Source of the DNA: Acidimicrobiaceae bacterium
Lineage (GTDB): Bacteria > Actinomycetota > Acidimicrobiia > Acidimicrobiales > Acidimicrobiaceae
Reading direction: 5' to 3'
NCBI GenBank assembly: GCA_013044365.1
Contig: JABEUP010000041.1
Coordinates: 1-14,111 of the forward strand
DNA length: 14,111 bases
Shown here: piece by piece, positions 1 to 6,079 of the stretch
Layout of the letters: each line of letters begins with the position of its first letter
How positions within the stretch are numbered: position 1 is the first letter of the stretch
The notes under the pieces: model-generated
Told to the model about the DNA's origin: nothing
Databases searched by the model: none
Seen by the model: only the letters and a program-made list of their open reading frames with translations
Position numbers and translations under genes: made by a program

Positions 1-77
1 ATCCAAAGATTGTTGTGGGGCAGCAAAGACAGCGCCGATCGCAGGAGCCACATCGTCATTCTAAAATTGGTCTTCAT
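1..77 (-). CDS. Partial open frame, N-terminus only, function unknown
   Basis: An ATG at 77-75 opens a frame of 25 codons that runs off the left edge without a stop. It is preceded by AAAGGTG about five bases upstream, a good Shine-Dalgarno sequence. The visible N-terminus is short and basic, followed by a hydrophobic stretch (MWLLRSALSLLP), compatible with a membrane-proximal or amphipathic start. It lies about 60 bases downstream of the acyl-CoA dehydrogenase stop on the same strand, so it may belong to the same transcript. I do not recognise the protein. With so little sequence, this could also be a spurious frame. Confidence 0.4.
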   Translation of the reverse strand, partial: MKTNFRMTMWLLRSALSLLPHNNLW

Positions 78-136
78 TCAAACACCTTTACGCGTCCGGA
101 CACCAAAACAGCGCGCATTTGCAACCGGGCTGTTCA

Positions 137-1375
137 TCAACGCCGGCTTTCACCTAAAACTATACTTGGCTCTCTTGGAAGACCCAGAACCTTTTCTGCC
201 AATATATTCTTCTGAATTTGGGAAGTTCCCGCATAAATTGTCCCAGCTCTGGAGTTGAGGAATGTCATAACCCAGCTCATTGAGGAATTAGGCGCCCCAG
301 GATCATCGGTGCGAAAAGCGCTGGATGGGGCTCTTCCCGTGGGCGCCAAAGCCTTTGCGCCTAATATGTCTATTGCCAGTTCGGTGACGACCTTATGGTA
401 TTCGGACCAATACAGTTTCGAAATCGAACTTTCAGGACCCGGACTTTTACCGCCGAGGAAACCGGTGAGAGTCCTAAGACCGAGATACCTCATGATCTCC
501 ACCTTGCTGTAACACCATGCCAGGCGTTGTCGGATCAGCGCATCTTTACCGGCTCCGCTCTCTTTAGCCAGTTCTAATAGCCGATCCAACTCCATGCGGA
601 ATCGTATCGGCAGAGTAGCTGCAGATTCTCCGCGCTCGTAACCTAGCAAGGTCATCGCGACTGCCCATCCATCTCCGGGTGCGCCTATGATATTTTCGCG
701 ATCGGTGACGGCATTGGTGAAGAACACCTCATTGAATTCCGAATCTCCCGACATCATCTGAATCGGGCGAACCTCGACACCCGGTTGATTCATCGGAACC
801 AGGAGAAATGAAAGGCCCTTGTGCTTCTCCTCAAGTGGGTTGGTTCGAACAAGCACAAATATCCAGTTGGCCAGTTGGCCTCCCGATGTCCAAATCTTTT
901 GGCCGTTGAGAACCCACGTGTCGCCGTCTAGGACGGCCTTCGTCCCGACATTGGCAAGGTCCGAACCAGCATTGGGTTCGGAGTAACCCTGGCACCACCT
1001 ATCTTCTCCGGATAGTATCCTTGGCAAGAAGTACCGCTTCTGCTCCTCGGTTCCCCACTCAATTAACGTGTTACCAACCATCTGAATACCAAACTGATCG
1101 TTGGACCCACCCAGAGGAACCCCTGCCCGCATAAATTCTTCTGCTAAAACCACCTGTTCGAGCGGCGACAGGCCCCCGCCGCCATACTCCCTAGGCCAGG
1201 ACAGAGCTAACAGGTTATTTTCGTAAAGCGTCTTTCTCCACCTTTCGGTGAATTCGACGACTGTTGACTTTTCAAGGGCACCCGTACCACTCCAATCCTG
1301 AGGAAGATTACTTTTTAAGAACTCGCATATACGCTGCCGAAAGGCCTCAGATTGAGATGGGTAGCTAATATCCAT
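137..1375 (-). CDS. Acyl-CoA dehydrogenase family protein
   Basis: This is a full-length (412 aa) FAD-dependent acyl-CoA dehydrogenase, which introduces the alpha-beta double bond into acyl-CoA thioesters in the cytoplasm. The N-terminal helical domain (about 1-125) is followed by the family signature CQGYSEPNAGSDLA at 128-141 and the beta-domain motif GQKIWTSGG at 158-166. The C-terminal helical domain ends in IYAGTSQIQ (380-388) and the typical tail EKVLGLPRE. The position that holds the catalytic glutamate in medium-chain enzymes (IYEGT) is Ala382. Glu247 in LGYERGE sits where isovaleryl- and long-chain-type enzymes carry their base, so catalysis may use that residue. The family branch resembles actinobacterial FadE proteins of steroid or branched-chain breakdown, but the substrate cannot be told. 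The ATG start has AAAGGA seven bases upstream. It lies 47 bases downstream of the ROK kinase gene. Confidence 0.93.
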   Translation of the reverse strand: MDISYPSQSEAFRQRICEFLKSNLPQDWSGTGALEKSTVVEFTERWRKTLYENNLLALSWPREYGGGGLSPLEQVVLAEEFMRAGVPLGGSNDQFGIQMVGNTLIEWGTEEQKRYFLPRILSGEDRWCQGYSEPNAGSDLANVGTKAVLDGDTWVLNGQKIWTSGGQLANWIFVLVRTNPLEEKHKGLSFLLVPMNQPGVEVRPIQMMSGDSEFNEVFFTNAVTDRENIIGAPGDGWAVAMTLLGYERGESAATLPIRFRMELDRLLELAKESGAGKDALIRQRLAWCYSKVEIMRYLGLRTLTGFLGGKSPGPESSISKLYWSEYHKVVTELAIDILGAKALAPTGRAPSSAFRTDDPGAPNSSMSWVMTFLNSRAGTIYAGTSQIQKNILAEKVLGLPREPSIVLGESRR

Positions 1376-1422
1376 TTGAATTCCTTTGACATACTTTTCC
1401 GTGTTCGCCTACTGCGGCAGAT

Positions 1423-2295
1423 TCAGAAAAGACCTCTCTGTTTTGAAATTGCGACAGTTGCTGCCCCAATGATAGGCCCATATTCCCCAAGTTCAACGGG
1501 CGATATTTTAGTAGTGCCGGAAAAACTCAATTTTGCGCGGGCAGACAACTCCGTCTGTGCCGCCGCAAAGAAAATATCGCCAAATCCGAGAGCTACGGAT
1601 CCCCCTACAACTATTAGATCTAGATCCAACAGCGACGCCACAGATGCCACACCCCGTCCGACGTACTCCCCGCAGCGCACCTTGATATCATCGCTGGCCT
1701 GGTGCGGATCCTCACCGTAATATTTAGCAATAGAAAGTCCCGACGCTTGAGCCTCCAAACATCCAATTGCCCCGCAACCGCACAGATTTCCATTTGCTTC
1801 GACATTCGTATGGCCGATATGGCCAGCATTCCCCAGCCGGCCGTTCAAAAGTCTGCCATCGAGAACAATCCCGCCGCCAATACCAGTTGACACGACCATG
1901 GCCATAAAATTTTTCTTATTTTTGGCTGCGCCGAATAGACCTTCACCCAGGGTAATCGCTTTCCCGTCATTGTCCAAATAAACGTCTATTCCAAATTCAT
2001 CCTCTATCGACTTTTTGAGCGGAAAATCTCTCCATCCCGGGATATTCAATGGCGATACCAAACCACTCCAAAGATCCATAGGACCGCCACAGCCAATACC
2101 AACAGCCGAAAAACTCTCAATACCTGCTTTGTTGGCAGCTCGGTGCATTAGCTGTTTTGTGAGTTCCCAAAGATCTGTCCCAGATCCGCCTTTCGGAGTA
2201 GGAGACGCTACATAAGAAATGACGTCGCCCTTTTCCGAGACGACGCCACTTCCAAATTTAGTTCCACCAATATCAAGCGCTAAAAAATGCTCCAT
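1423..2295 (-). CDS. ROK family sugar kinase, glucokinase-like
   Basis: This 290-residue cytoplasmic ROK kinase is predicted to phosphorylate a sugar with ATP. The N-terminal phosphate-binding motif is LDIGGTKFG (7-15). The catalytic aspartate is Asp110 in LDNDGKA, and the second nucleotide motif is STGIGGGIV (136-144). The zinc-site signature follows, with His162 and CGCGAIGCLE (172-181; Cys172, Cys174 and Cys179). There is no N-terminal helix-turn-helix, so it is an enzyme rather than a ROK repressor. At 159 there is His where most ROK glucokinases have the Glu of GEIGH, a residue that contacts the sugar; the codon is plainly CAT. Substrate is therefore uncertain. The ATG at 2295 is preceded by TATAGT at the exact distance expected for a leaderless transcript. 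It lies 35 bases after the DUF3040 gene. Confidence 0.92.
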   Translation of the reverse strand: MEHFLALDIGGTKFGSGVVSEKGDVISYVASPTPKGGSGTDLWELTKQLMHRAANKAGIESFSAVGIGCGGPMDLWSGLVSPLNIPGWRDFPLKKSIEDEFGIDVYLDNDGKAITLGEGLFGAAKNKKNFMAMVVSTGIGGGIVLDGRLLNGRLGNAGHIGHTNVEANGNLCGCGAIGCLEAQASGLSIAKYYGEDPHQASDDIKVRCGEYVGRGVASVASLLDLDLIVVGGSVALGFGDIFFAAAQTELSARAKLSFSGTTKISPVELGEYGPIIGAATVAISKQRGLF

Positions 2296-2301
2296 TCGGC
2301 C

Positions 2302-2330
2302 ACTATAACAGTATGCCGGGGCCCGTTGTC
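2302..2330 (-). promoter_or_regulatory. Candidate leaderless promoter of the ROK kinase gene
   Basis: On the minus strand a TATAGT -10 element (2307-2302) ends six bases before the ATG at 2295, so transcription would begin at or next to the A of the start codon. A weak -35, GACAAC (2330-2325), lies 17 bases upstream of the -10. No Shine-Dalgarno sequence is visible before this ATG, which fits leaderless initiation, common in actinobacteria. This is inferred from pattern only. Confidence 0.45.
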
Positions 2331-2705
2331 CTAGCCCTTAGGTCCAAAGCGCTTTCCAAATATCGACGAAAGGTGGCCAAACTGGGAACTGATACCCTTA
2401 CCCTGGACTGAAGACGAGATGTCATTCCAACCCGCTTTACCCATTCGGCGAAGGTTCTGCTCGAAGATTACAGCCGATCCGAGCATGACTAGAAAGCCAA
2501 TACTTCCAAGAACCGCTGAAGTCGCAAAGGTAAGAATTAACATAGCCAAACCAGCAATGAAACTTAGTAATGCCCATTTAATATTTCTACCAGCATGCCG
2601 ATAAACAGTCTCCGACTTGACGCGGGTCGCAAAATCAGGATCGTTGTCATAGAAGTTCTTTTCTATCTCCTGGAGAATCCGATGTTCCTCCTCTGAAAGT
2701 GGCAC
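2331..2705 (-). CDS. DUF3040 family membrane protein
   Basis: This 124-residue protein matches the actinobacterial DUF3040 family. It begins MPLSEEEHRILQEIEKNFY, followed by a DPDFA segment characteristic of the family. A soluble acidic N-terminal helix (1-40) precedes two hydrophobic helices at about 43-60 and 64-82, then a basic, glycine- and serine-rich C-terminal tail. It is a predicted two-pass inner-membrane protein. No biochemical function is established for the family, although members often lie near cell-division and envelope genes in actinobacteria. The start is GTG, preceded by AGGAGG with five-base spacing, one of the strongest ribosome-binding sites in the window. It is separated by 182 AT-rich bases from the upstream gene, so it likely has its own promoter and may be cotranscribed with the ROK kinase gene. 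Confidence 0.85.
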   Translation of the reverse strand: MPLSEEEHRILQEIEKNFYDNDPDFATRVKSETVYRHAGRNIKWALLSFIAGLAMLILTFATSAVLGSIGFLVMLGSAVIFEQNLRRMGKAGWNDISSSVQGKGISSQFGHLSSIFGKRFGPKG

Positions 2706-2732
2706 CTCCGCCTCCTTTCCCGCATCGCCGGA

Positions 2733-2744
2733 GGTTATATAACC
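2733..2744. promoter_or_regulatory. 12-base perfect palindrome upstream of the DUF3040 gene
   Basis: GGTTATATAACC is a perfect palindrome lying 28 bases upstream of the DUF3040 start codon. Its TATATA or TATAAC core could serve as the -10 of a promoter reading left, which would give a leader of about 20 bases containing the AGGAGG site. No convincing -35 was found. It could be an operator or simply an AT-rich promoter core. The rest of the gap (2745-2887) is AT-rich and shows no gene, RNA or terminator that I can recognise. Confidence 0.35.
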
Positions 2745-2887
2745 GCCAGCTAGTCATCTCTGCTTTATAGCTACTTTATTGCTTATATCTTACTACACCA
2801 ATAAATATATTTACACCCACGATTCGGAGTGGAGATACCCTCCTCACCTGAAAAATACTTGCTAATTTGTTTCATTGGAAGAGCACC

Positions 2888-3295
2888 TCACCGGGTAATC
2901 TCAACATTAATTTGATTATCAATTAATGCCTGGGAAATAGCCGCCAACGAAAGAGCATCTTGAGTTGGAGGAAAGACCGCCCTGACTGTTCCGTCACCAG
3001 GGACCAACCTCACAATCACTTCAATCTCAGAATCGTGCAGCGCCTCAAGATCCAGTCGCGATGCGACTTCCGGACCCAGCACAACTTTTGCCATCATTCC
3101 TTTAGCATAGAGAAGAACCTCCCTGGCCCCGAGTTCGAGCATCTCCGCCAAATCACCCGCCAATCTAGGACGCAAATCAGCCTCAACTGCCACTACCTTC
3201 CCAAGTCCAGAAATGATCTTCACCACTGAACCTGCATATTCCGACCGCTCGTGATGACCCGGACCCTTTATCTCAACGATGAACGGCATTGACAT
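2888..3295 (-). CDS. Hypothetical protein, coupled to the PIG-L gene
   Basis: I do not recognise this 135-residue protein. It has no signal peptide or membrane helix and looks like a compact alpha/beta cytoplasmic protein with alternating hydrophobic strands (PFIVEI, KVVAVEA, EVLLYAK, IEVIVRLV) and amphipathic helices, including one near 45-57 and one near 117-127. It contains GPGHHERSEY near the N-terminus but no motif I can assign to a catalytic family. Its ATG lies one base after the PIG-L stop codon (TGA-A-ATG), with GGGAG six bases upstream, so translation is probably coupled to the deacetylase and the two products may act together. An in-frame ATG two codons later is an alternative start. 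The frame is long and codon use looks like its neighbours, so I judge it a real gene. Confidence 0.75.
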   Translation of the reverse strand: MSMPFIVEIKGPGHHERSEYAGSVVKIISGLGKVVAVEADLRPRLAGDLAEMLELGAREVLLYAKGMMAKVVLGPEVASRLDLEALHDSEIEVIVRLVPGDGTVRAVFPPTQDALSLAAISQALIDNQINVEITR

Positions 3296-3296
3296 T

Positions 3297-4007
3297 TCAC
3301 GCTCCCAGCTCGATTAGACGGAACGCCTCCGCAAATCCAATACCCAAAGATCGGGCAGTGTCTTTGGCCCTGGTTGAGATCACCTCGCGCATCCAATCCT
3401 CACGATCACCGATTTGAGATTGGTGGCAGAGAACTGCGTCCAACTTCTTTTGAATCGTCCTGGTCACATCTACGAATGCATCCGCCTCCAATGAACCCGA
3501 CAACAGTACCGTGCCCACCTGGTGGGCTGGCCCTTCGTTCGGAAAATAATGCGGCAGGCTTGCAGCAGGAGAAACGGAATCCAGAACAGACCATCCAAGC
3601 TCACGGTGATCTCTATGGTTGTAATATCCCGAACCAAAAAAAACAGCCGTGGGGTCTGGACAGAGCACGGTATCAGGTTTGAACTGTCTGACGAGGCGGA
3701 CGATTTGTTCCCTGAACTGCACGGAATTCTCAACGCATCCATCTGCAATCGAGAGATTTACCAGCTCAGAGATTCCCACAATCTTCCTAGCCTTTTCAAG
3801 CTCCAGACGCCTTTCAGCCTCCAGCTTTGCAACATCCTTTGACGCGTCTATTGTACCCTTTTCGCCCTTGGTGCAAACTACCAAGCCCACCCTTGTTCCG
3901 AGTTCCGCCCACAGAGCCAAGGTGCCGCCACAGGACACGTCTGCATCATCGGGATGGGCATAAAATGCCAATGCCGATGCTGGCACTATCGAATACAGTC
4001 GACCCAC
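3297..4007 (-). CDS. PIG-L family (LmbE-like) deacetylase
   Basis: This 236-residue protein belongs to the PIG-L/LmbE zinc deacetylases, which remove acetyl groups from N-acetylglucosaminyl or related substrates. Actinobacterial relatives include the mycothiol enzymes MshB and Mca. The N-terminal metal motif AHPDDAD (17-23) is followed by CGGTL. A second motif, NHRDHR (131-136), supplies the distal zinc histidine, and CHQSQ near 194-198 is a further conserved segment. The segment PDPTAVFFGSGYYNHRDHR strongly resembles an uncharacterised actinobacterial subgroup, and the protein is shorter than typical MshB or Mca (about 290-300 aa), so the substrate is open. The first possible start in frame is GTG at 4007; an in-frame stop lies five codons upstream, and the ribosome-binding site is weak. 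It is followed immediately by the 135-residue protein and is divergent from the IMPase gene. Confidence 0.9.
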   Translation of the reverse strand: MGRLYSIVPASALAFYAHPDDADVSCGGTLALWAELGTRVGLVVCTKGEKGTIDASKDVAKLEAERRLELEKARKIVGISELVNLSIADGCVENSVQFREQIVRLVRQFKPDTVLCPDPTAVFFGSGYYNHRDHRELGWSVLDSVSPAASLPHYFPNEGPAHQVGTVLLSGSLEADAFVDVTRTIQKKLDAVLCHQSQIGDREDWMREVISTRAKDTARSLGIGFAEAFRLIELGA

Positions 4008-4212
4008 TATGTCCCATTCCTACTGCGCAACTTATTGCCGAAAGTCTTGTCCGAACCCGCCGCTACCGCGAAATGTCCACCTCAAATAAATACCTTAGAT
4101 CCTTTGAGAATCATCAGCTGAGGCAAAATTTACAAATCCTAAAATCACTGATGCTCTGCCAATTCAACCGTCCAGGGATCCCTAGGATTGTGATAGCGCC
4201 TAGCTTGGATAT
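4008..4212. other. Divergent intergenic region, PIG-L / IMPase
   Basis: These 205 bases separate two divergent genes and must hold the promoters for both. I see no RNA gene or small coding frame. A perfect 10-base palindrome, AGGGATCCCT, lies about 30 bases upstream of the IMPase start. TAGCTT ends six bases before the IMPase ATG, the spacing expected of a leaderless -10 element, but a matching -35 is not visible. These assignments are weak. Confidence 0.3.
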
Positions 4213-5010
4213 ATGAAAAACTATCAAATTCTGGTAGAGGCCGCAAAGACATTTGCCACGGATGCGGCTGAATTGGTCAGTTTATCGAGAAATCGCCATT
4301 TTTCCGTCGCCTCCAAATCCACAACGACCGATATGGTGACTGACGTTGACAAGGTTTGCGAAAGATACCTGGTCGAGCGGATCCAAAAAGCATTCCCAAA
4401 TGACTCGATAATTGCCGAGGAGGGCGCCGAACATAATGGGTCCTCAGATATTTCCTGGGTTGTTGATCCAATTGACGGAACTACGAATTTCATTTACGGA
4501 TTCCCCAGCTATTCAGTTTCCGTGGGGGTCCTCGAAAATGATACCGTTGTGGCCGGGGCCGTTTTTAATATACCTGAACAATGTGTTTACTGGTCAGGTA
4601 AAGGCATGGGTGCATTCAAAGATTCAAATCCAATTCACGTTCGTAACCAAGTGGATACATCCAACTCGCTGATTGGAACCGGTTTCGGCTATAGCGCTAT
4701 GCGGCGAATTGCTCAGGCGAAATTCCTTACCACAATAATTGGTGAAGTCAGGGACATAAGACGAACCGGTGCGGCATCCCTGGACCTCTGCTTTGTCGCG
4801 GAAGGACGAATCGATGGTTATTACGAAGCCGGACTTTGGCCTTGGGATTATGCGGCTGCAACTCTTATCGTTAGAGAAGCCGGCGGATTTGCATGCGGAT
4901 CCAACAACGGCGAGCCCTCAAGGGAATTGACAGTTGCGGCATCAAACCTGGAACTGGCAAATTTCCTACAGGCAAAGCTTCTTCCCTACCTCCCATTTGG
5001 CGAGGATTAA
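4213..5010 (+). CDS. Inositol monophosphatase family protein
   Basis: This 265-residue protein is a magnesium-dependent phosphatase of the inositol monophosphatase/SuhB/HisN family, likely cytoplasmic. The metal ligands are visible in order: Glu70 in AEEG, Asp85 and Asp88 in DPIDGTTNF (85-93), and Asp212 in the C-terminal motif WPWDYAA (209-215). The TDMVTDVD segment (39-46) matches the family's N-terminal part. Length is normal. The substrate could be inositol-1-phosphate, histidinol phosphate, or a nucleotide or sugar phosphate; sequence alone does not decide. The neighbouring PIG-L gene suggests inositol or mycothiol chemistry, but only weakly. The ATG has at best a weak GGAT upstream, and a -10-like TAGCTT places it as a possible leaderless start. 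Its TAA stop overlaps the stop of the opposing SRPBCC gene within TTAA. Confidence 0.92.
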   Translation: MKNYQILVEAAKTFATDAAELVSLSRNRHFSVASKSTTTDMVTDVDKVCERYLVERIQKAFPNDSIIAEEGAEHNGSSDISWVVDPIDGTTNFIYGFPSYSVSVGVLENDTVVAGAVFNIPEQCVYWSGKGMGAFKDSNPIHVRNQVDTSNSLIGTGFGYSAMRRIAQAKFLTTIIGEVRDIRRTGAASLDLCFVAEGRIDGYYEAGLWPWDYAAATLIVREAGGFACGSNNGEPSRELTVAASNLELANFLQAKLLPYLPFGED

Positions 5011-5480
5011 TTTAATATTTGTTCGATTCGTTCCAAAGTTTTTTCTATCGAAATTAAGTTCCGCACCGGCGCATCAATTAGCTGAATAAACCGAGTACTT
5101 CGAGCAGTGGAGTAGTCAAAACACTCGGTAACTTCAGTCAACCGCGGATTACCTGGCGAACCAATTTCATTAAGTCGATATCGCCAAATATGACCACCGA
5201 AGTGACGCCAAGCAATCAGTTTGCCTTCGTCGAATTCGATTACCGTGTTGGTGATCCGATAAGGAATGACAAATCGCATCCGCATCCCGAACCTTGCGGA
5301 AAGATAAAGTCGTTCAGGTCCATGAGCCGTGCCCTTAACGGTCCCGGACCCATCAATCTTCGCATGCATAGCCGGCGTGGCAAGGATATCAAAAATATCA
5401 CTTGCAGAAGCCGGTATAATTCGCGTGGCACATACCGCCATGTGCTTCGCATCAAACATCTGGGAGTTAACCTCGCTCAC
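5007..5480 (-). CDS. SRPBCC (START/Bet v 1-like) family protein
   Basis: This 157-residue protein fits the polyketide-cyclase/dehydrase-like SRPBCC fold, a helix-grip domain that binds hydrophobic ligands in a deep pocket. Visible features are an N-terminal strand, then IIPASASDIFDILATPAMHA (the helical pair after strand one), a run of beta strands such as LIAWRHFGGHIWRYRL, and a long C-terminal helix ending LERIEQILN. No catalytic role can be assigned. The longest frame starts at GTG 5480, but ATG at codons 8 and 14 are plausible alternatives because the upstream ribosome-binding site is poor. It begins 28 bases after nrdR on the same strand and may be cotranscribed with it. Its stop overlaps that of the convergent IMPase gene. 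Confidence 0.8.
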   Translation of the reverse strand: MSEVNSQMFDAKHMAVCATRIIPASASDIFDILATPAMHAKIDGSGTVKGTAHGPERLYLSARFGMRMRFVIPYRITNTVIEFDEGKLIAWRHFGGHIWRYRLNEIGSPGNPRLTEVTECFDYSTARSTRFIQLIDAPVRNLISIEKTLERIEQILN

Positions 5481-5508
5481 AGTGGGCCGATTACATGTCT
5501 AGCATACG

Positions 5509-5982
5509 CTAACTCTTGGGGGTTTTTGGCTCCGTGTCCTTGTAAAGATAGCTGAACTCACGCTGGAAATCCTTGACATCCGCAAAACCCTTATAAACCG
5601 AGGCAAACCTAAGGTAACCTACCTCATCAAGGTCTCTTAGATGTTCTAGAACCATCTTGCCCACCGTTTCAGATAATACCTCGGACCCTTCAGAACGTAA
5701 CACGTCCTCGATATCAGCTGCCACGGCTTCGATTTGGTCCTCTGAAACAGGTCTGTTCTTAAGCGCCGACTTCAGGCCAGCTACAATTTTCGATCGATCA
5801 AAAGGCTCCCGGTGACCAGAACGCTTGACGACCGCCAGTGAAAGCTCCTCGATGCGTTCGAAAGTCGTGAAACGCCGTCCACACATAAGGCAGACACGAC
5901 GCCTTCTGATAGAACGACCATCCTCGGCGGTTCTTGAATCGATAACTTTATCCTCTAACTCACCGCACACCGGACAACGCAA
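5509..5982 (-). CDS. nrdR: Transcriptional repressor NrdR
   Basis: NrdR senses ATP/dATP and represses ribonucleotide reductase genes by binding NrdR boxes. All hallmarks are present in 157 residues. The zinc ribbon uses Cys3, Cys6, Cys31 and Cys34 (MRCPVCG and CLMCGRRF), followed by FTTFE and an ATP-cone domain (about 47-137) with AVVKRSGHREPFD and VYKGFADVKDF. Length is typical (about 150). The start must be TTG at 5982, because the preceding codon in frame is TAG and the protein begins exactly where NrdR proteins begin. The nearest Shine-Dalgarno-like sequence (GAGGCGG) lies about 12 bases upstream. It follows the LysM gene by 97 bases, the same adjacency as divS-nrdR next to lexA in corynebacteria. 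Confidence 0.97.
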   Translation of the reverse strand: MRCPVCGELEDKVIDSRTAEDGRSIRRRRVCLMCGRRFTTFERIEELSLAVVKRSGHREPFDRSKIVAGLKSALKNRPVSEDQIEAVAADIEDVLRSEGSEVLSETVGKMVLEHLRDLDEVGYLRFASVYKGFADVKDFQREFSYLYKDTEPKTPKS

Positions 5983-5989
5983 CTAAACA

Positions 5990-6030
5990 GTTCACCGCCT
6001 CAGACCATATTACATAGTATGATCCTACAG
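5990..6030 (-). promoter_or_regulatory. Candidate nrdR promoter region
   Basis: In the 97-base gap before nrdR, the minus strand carries TAATAT (6012-6007), a good -10 element about 24 bases upstream of the TTG start. No clear -35 is present. The imperfect palindrome CATATTACATAGTATG (6006-6021) overlaps it and could be an operator, but it does not match the NrdR-box consensus closely. If the promoter is real, nrdR would have a transcript independent of the SOS-controlled gene upstream. Confidence 0.3.
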
Positions 6031-6079
6031 GGATAGCTAACAATGCGTCCGGTAACACAATGAGAGAAGTACCGCTAAA

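Noticed and set aside
1352..1720. Plus-strand open frames opposite the ROK, PIG-L, dapE and miaA genes, some over 100 codons
   Set aside because: They lie antisense to clearly recognisable genes, have compositions rich in Ser, Arg and Pro with no domain, and lack convincing ribosome-binding sites.
4174..4183. AGGGATCCCT palindrome near the IMPase start as an operator
   Set aside because: A 10-base palindrome containing a common hexamer is expected by chance in a window this size. No second copy or promoter context supports an operator.
3297..5010. PIG-L and IMPase as a mycothiol biosynthesis pair
   Set aside because: The chemistry would fit, but the PIG-L protein is shorter than MshB or Mca and belongs to a different-looking subgroup. 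The IMPase family is promiscuous, the genes are divergent, and no mshA, mshC or mshD is present.
5515..5530. G-run followed by T-run on the plus strand, resembling a terminator tail
   Set aside because: It lies inside the 3' end of the nrdR coding sequence, has no stable hairpin before it, and would serve no plus-strand gene ending nearby.
6006..6021. Possible NrdR box upstream of nrdR (CATATTACATAGTATG)
   Set aside because: It is only an imperfect palindrome (12 of 16 positions) and lacks the ACAC...GTGT ends of the NrdR consensus. NrdR boxes also normally come in pairs, and no second copy is nearby. Mentioned only as part of a possible promoter.
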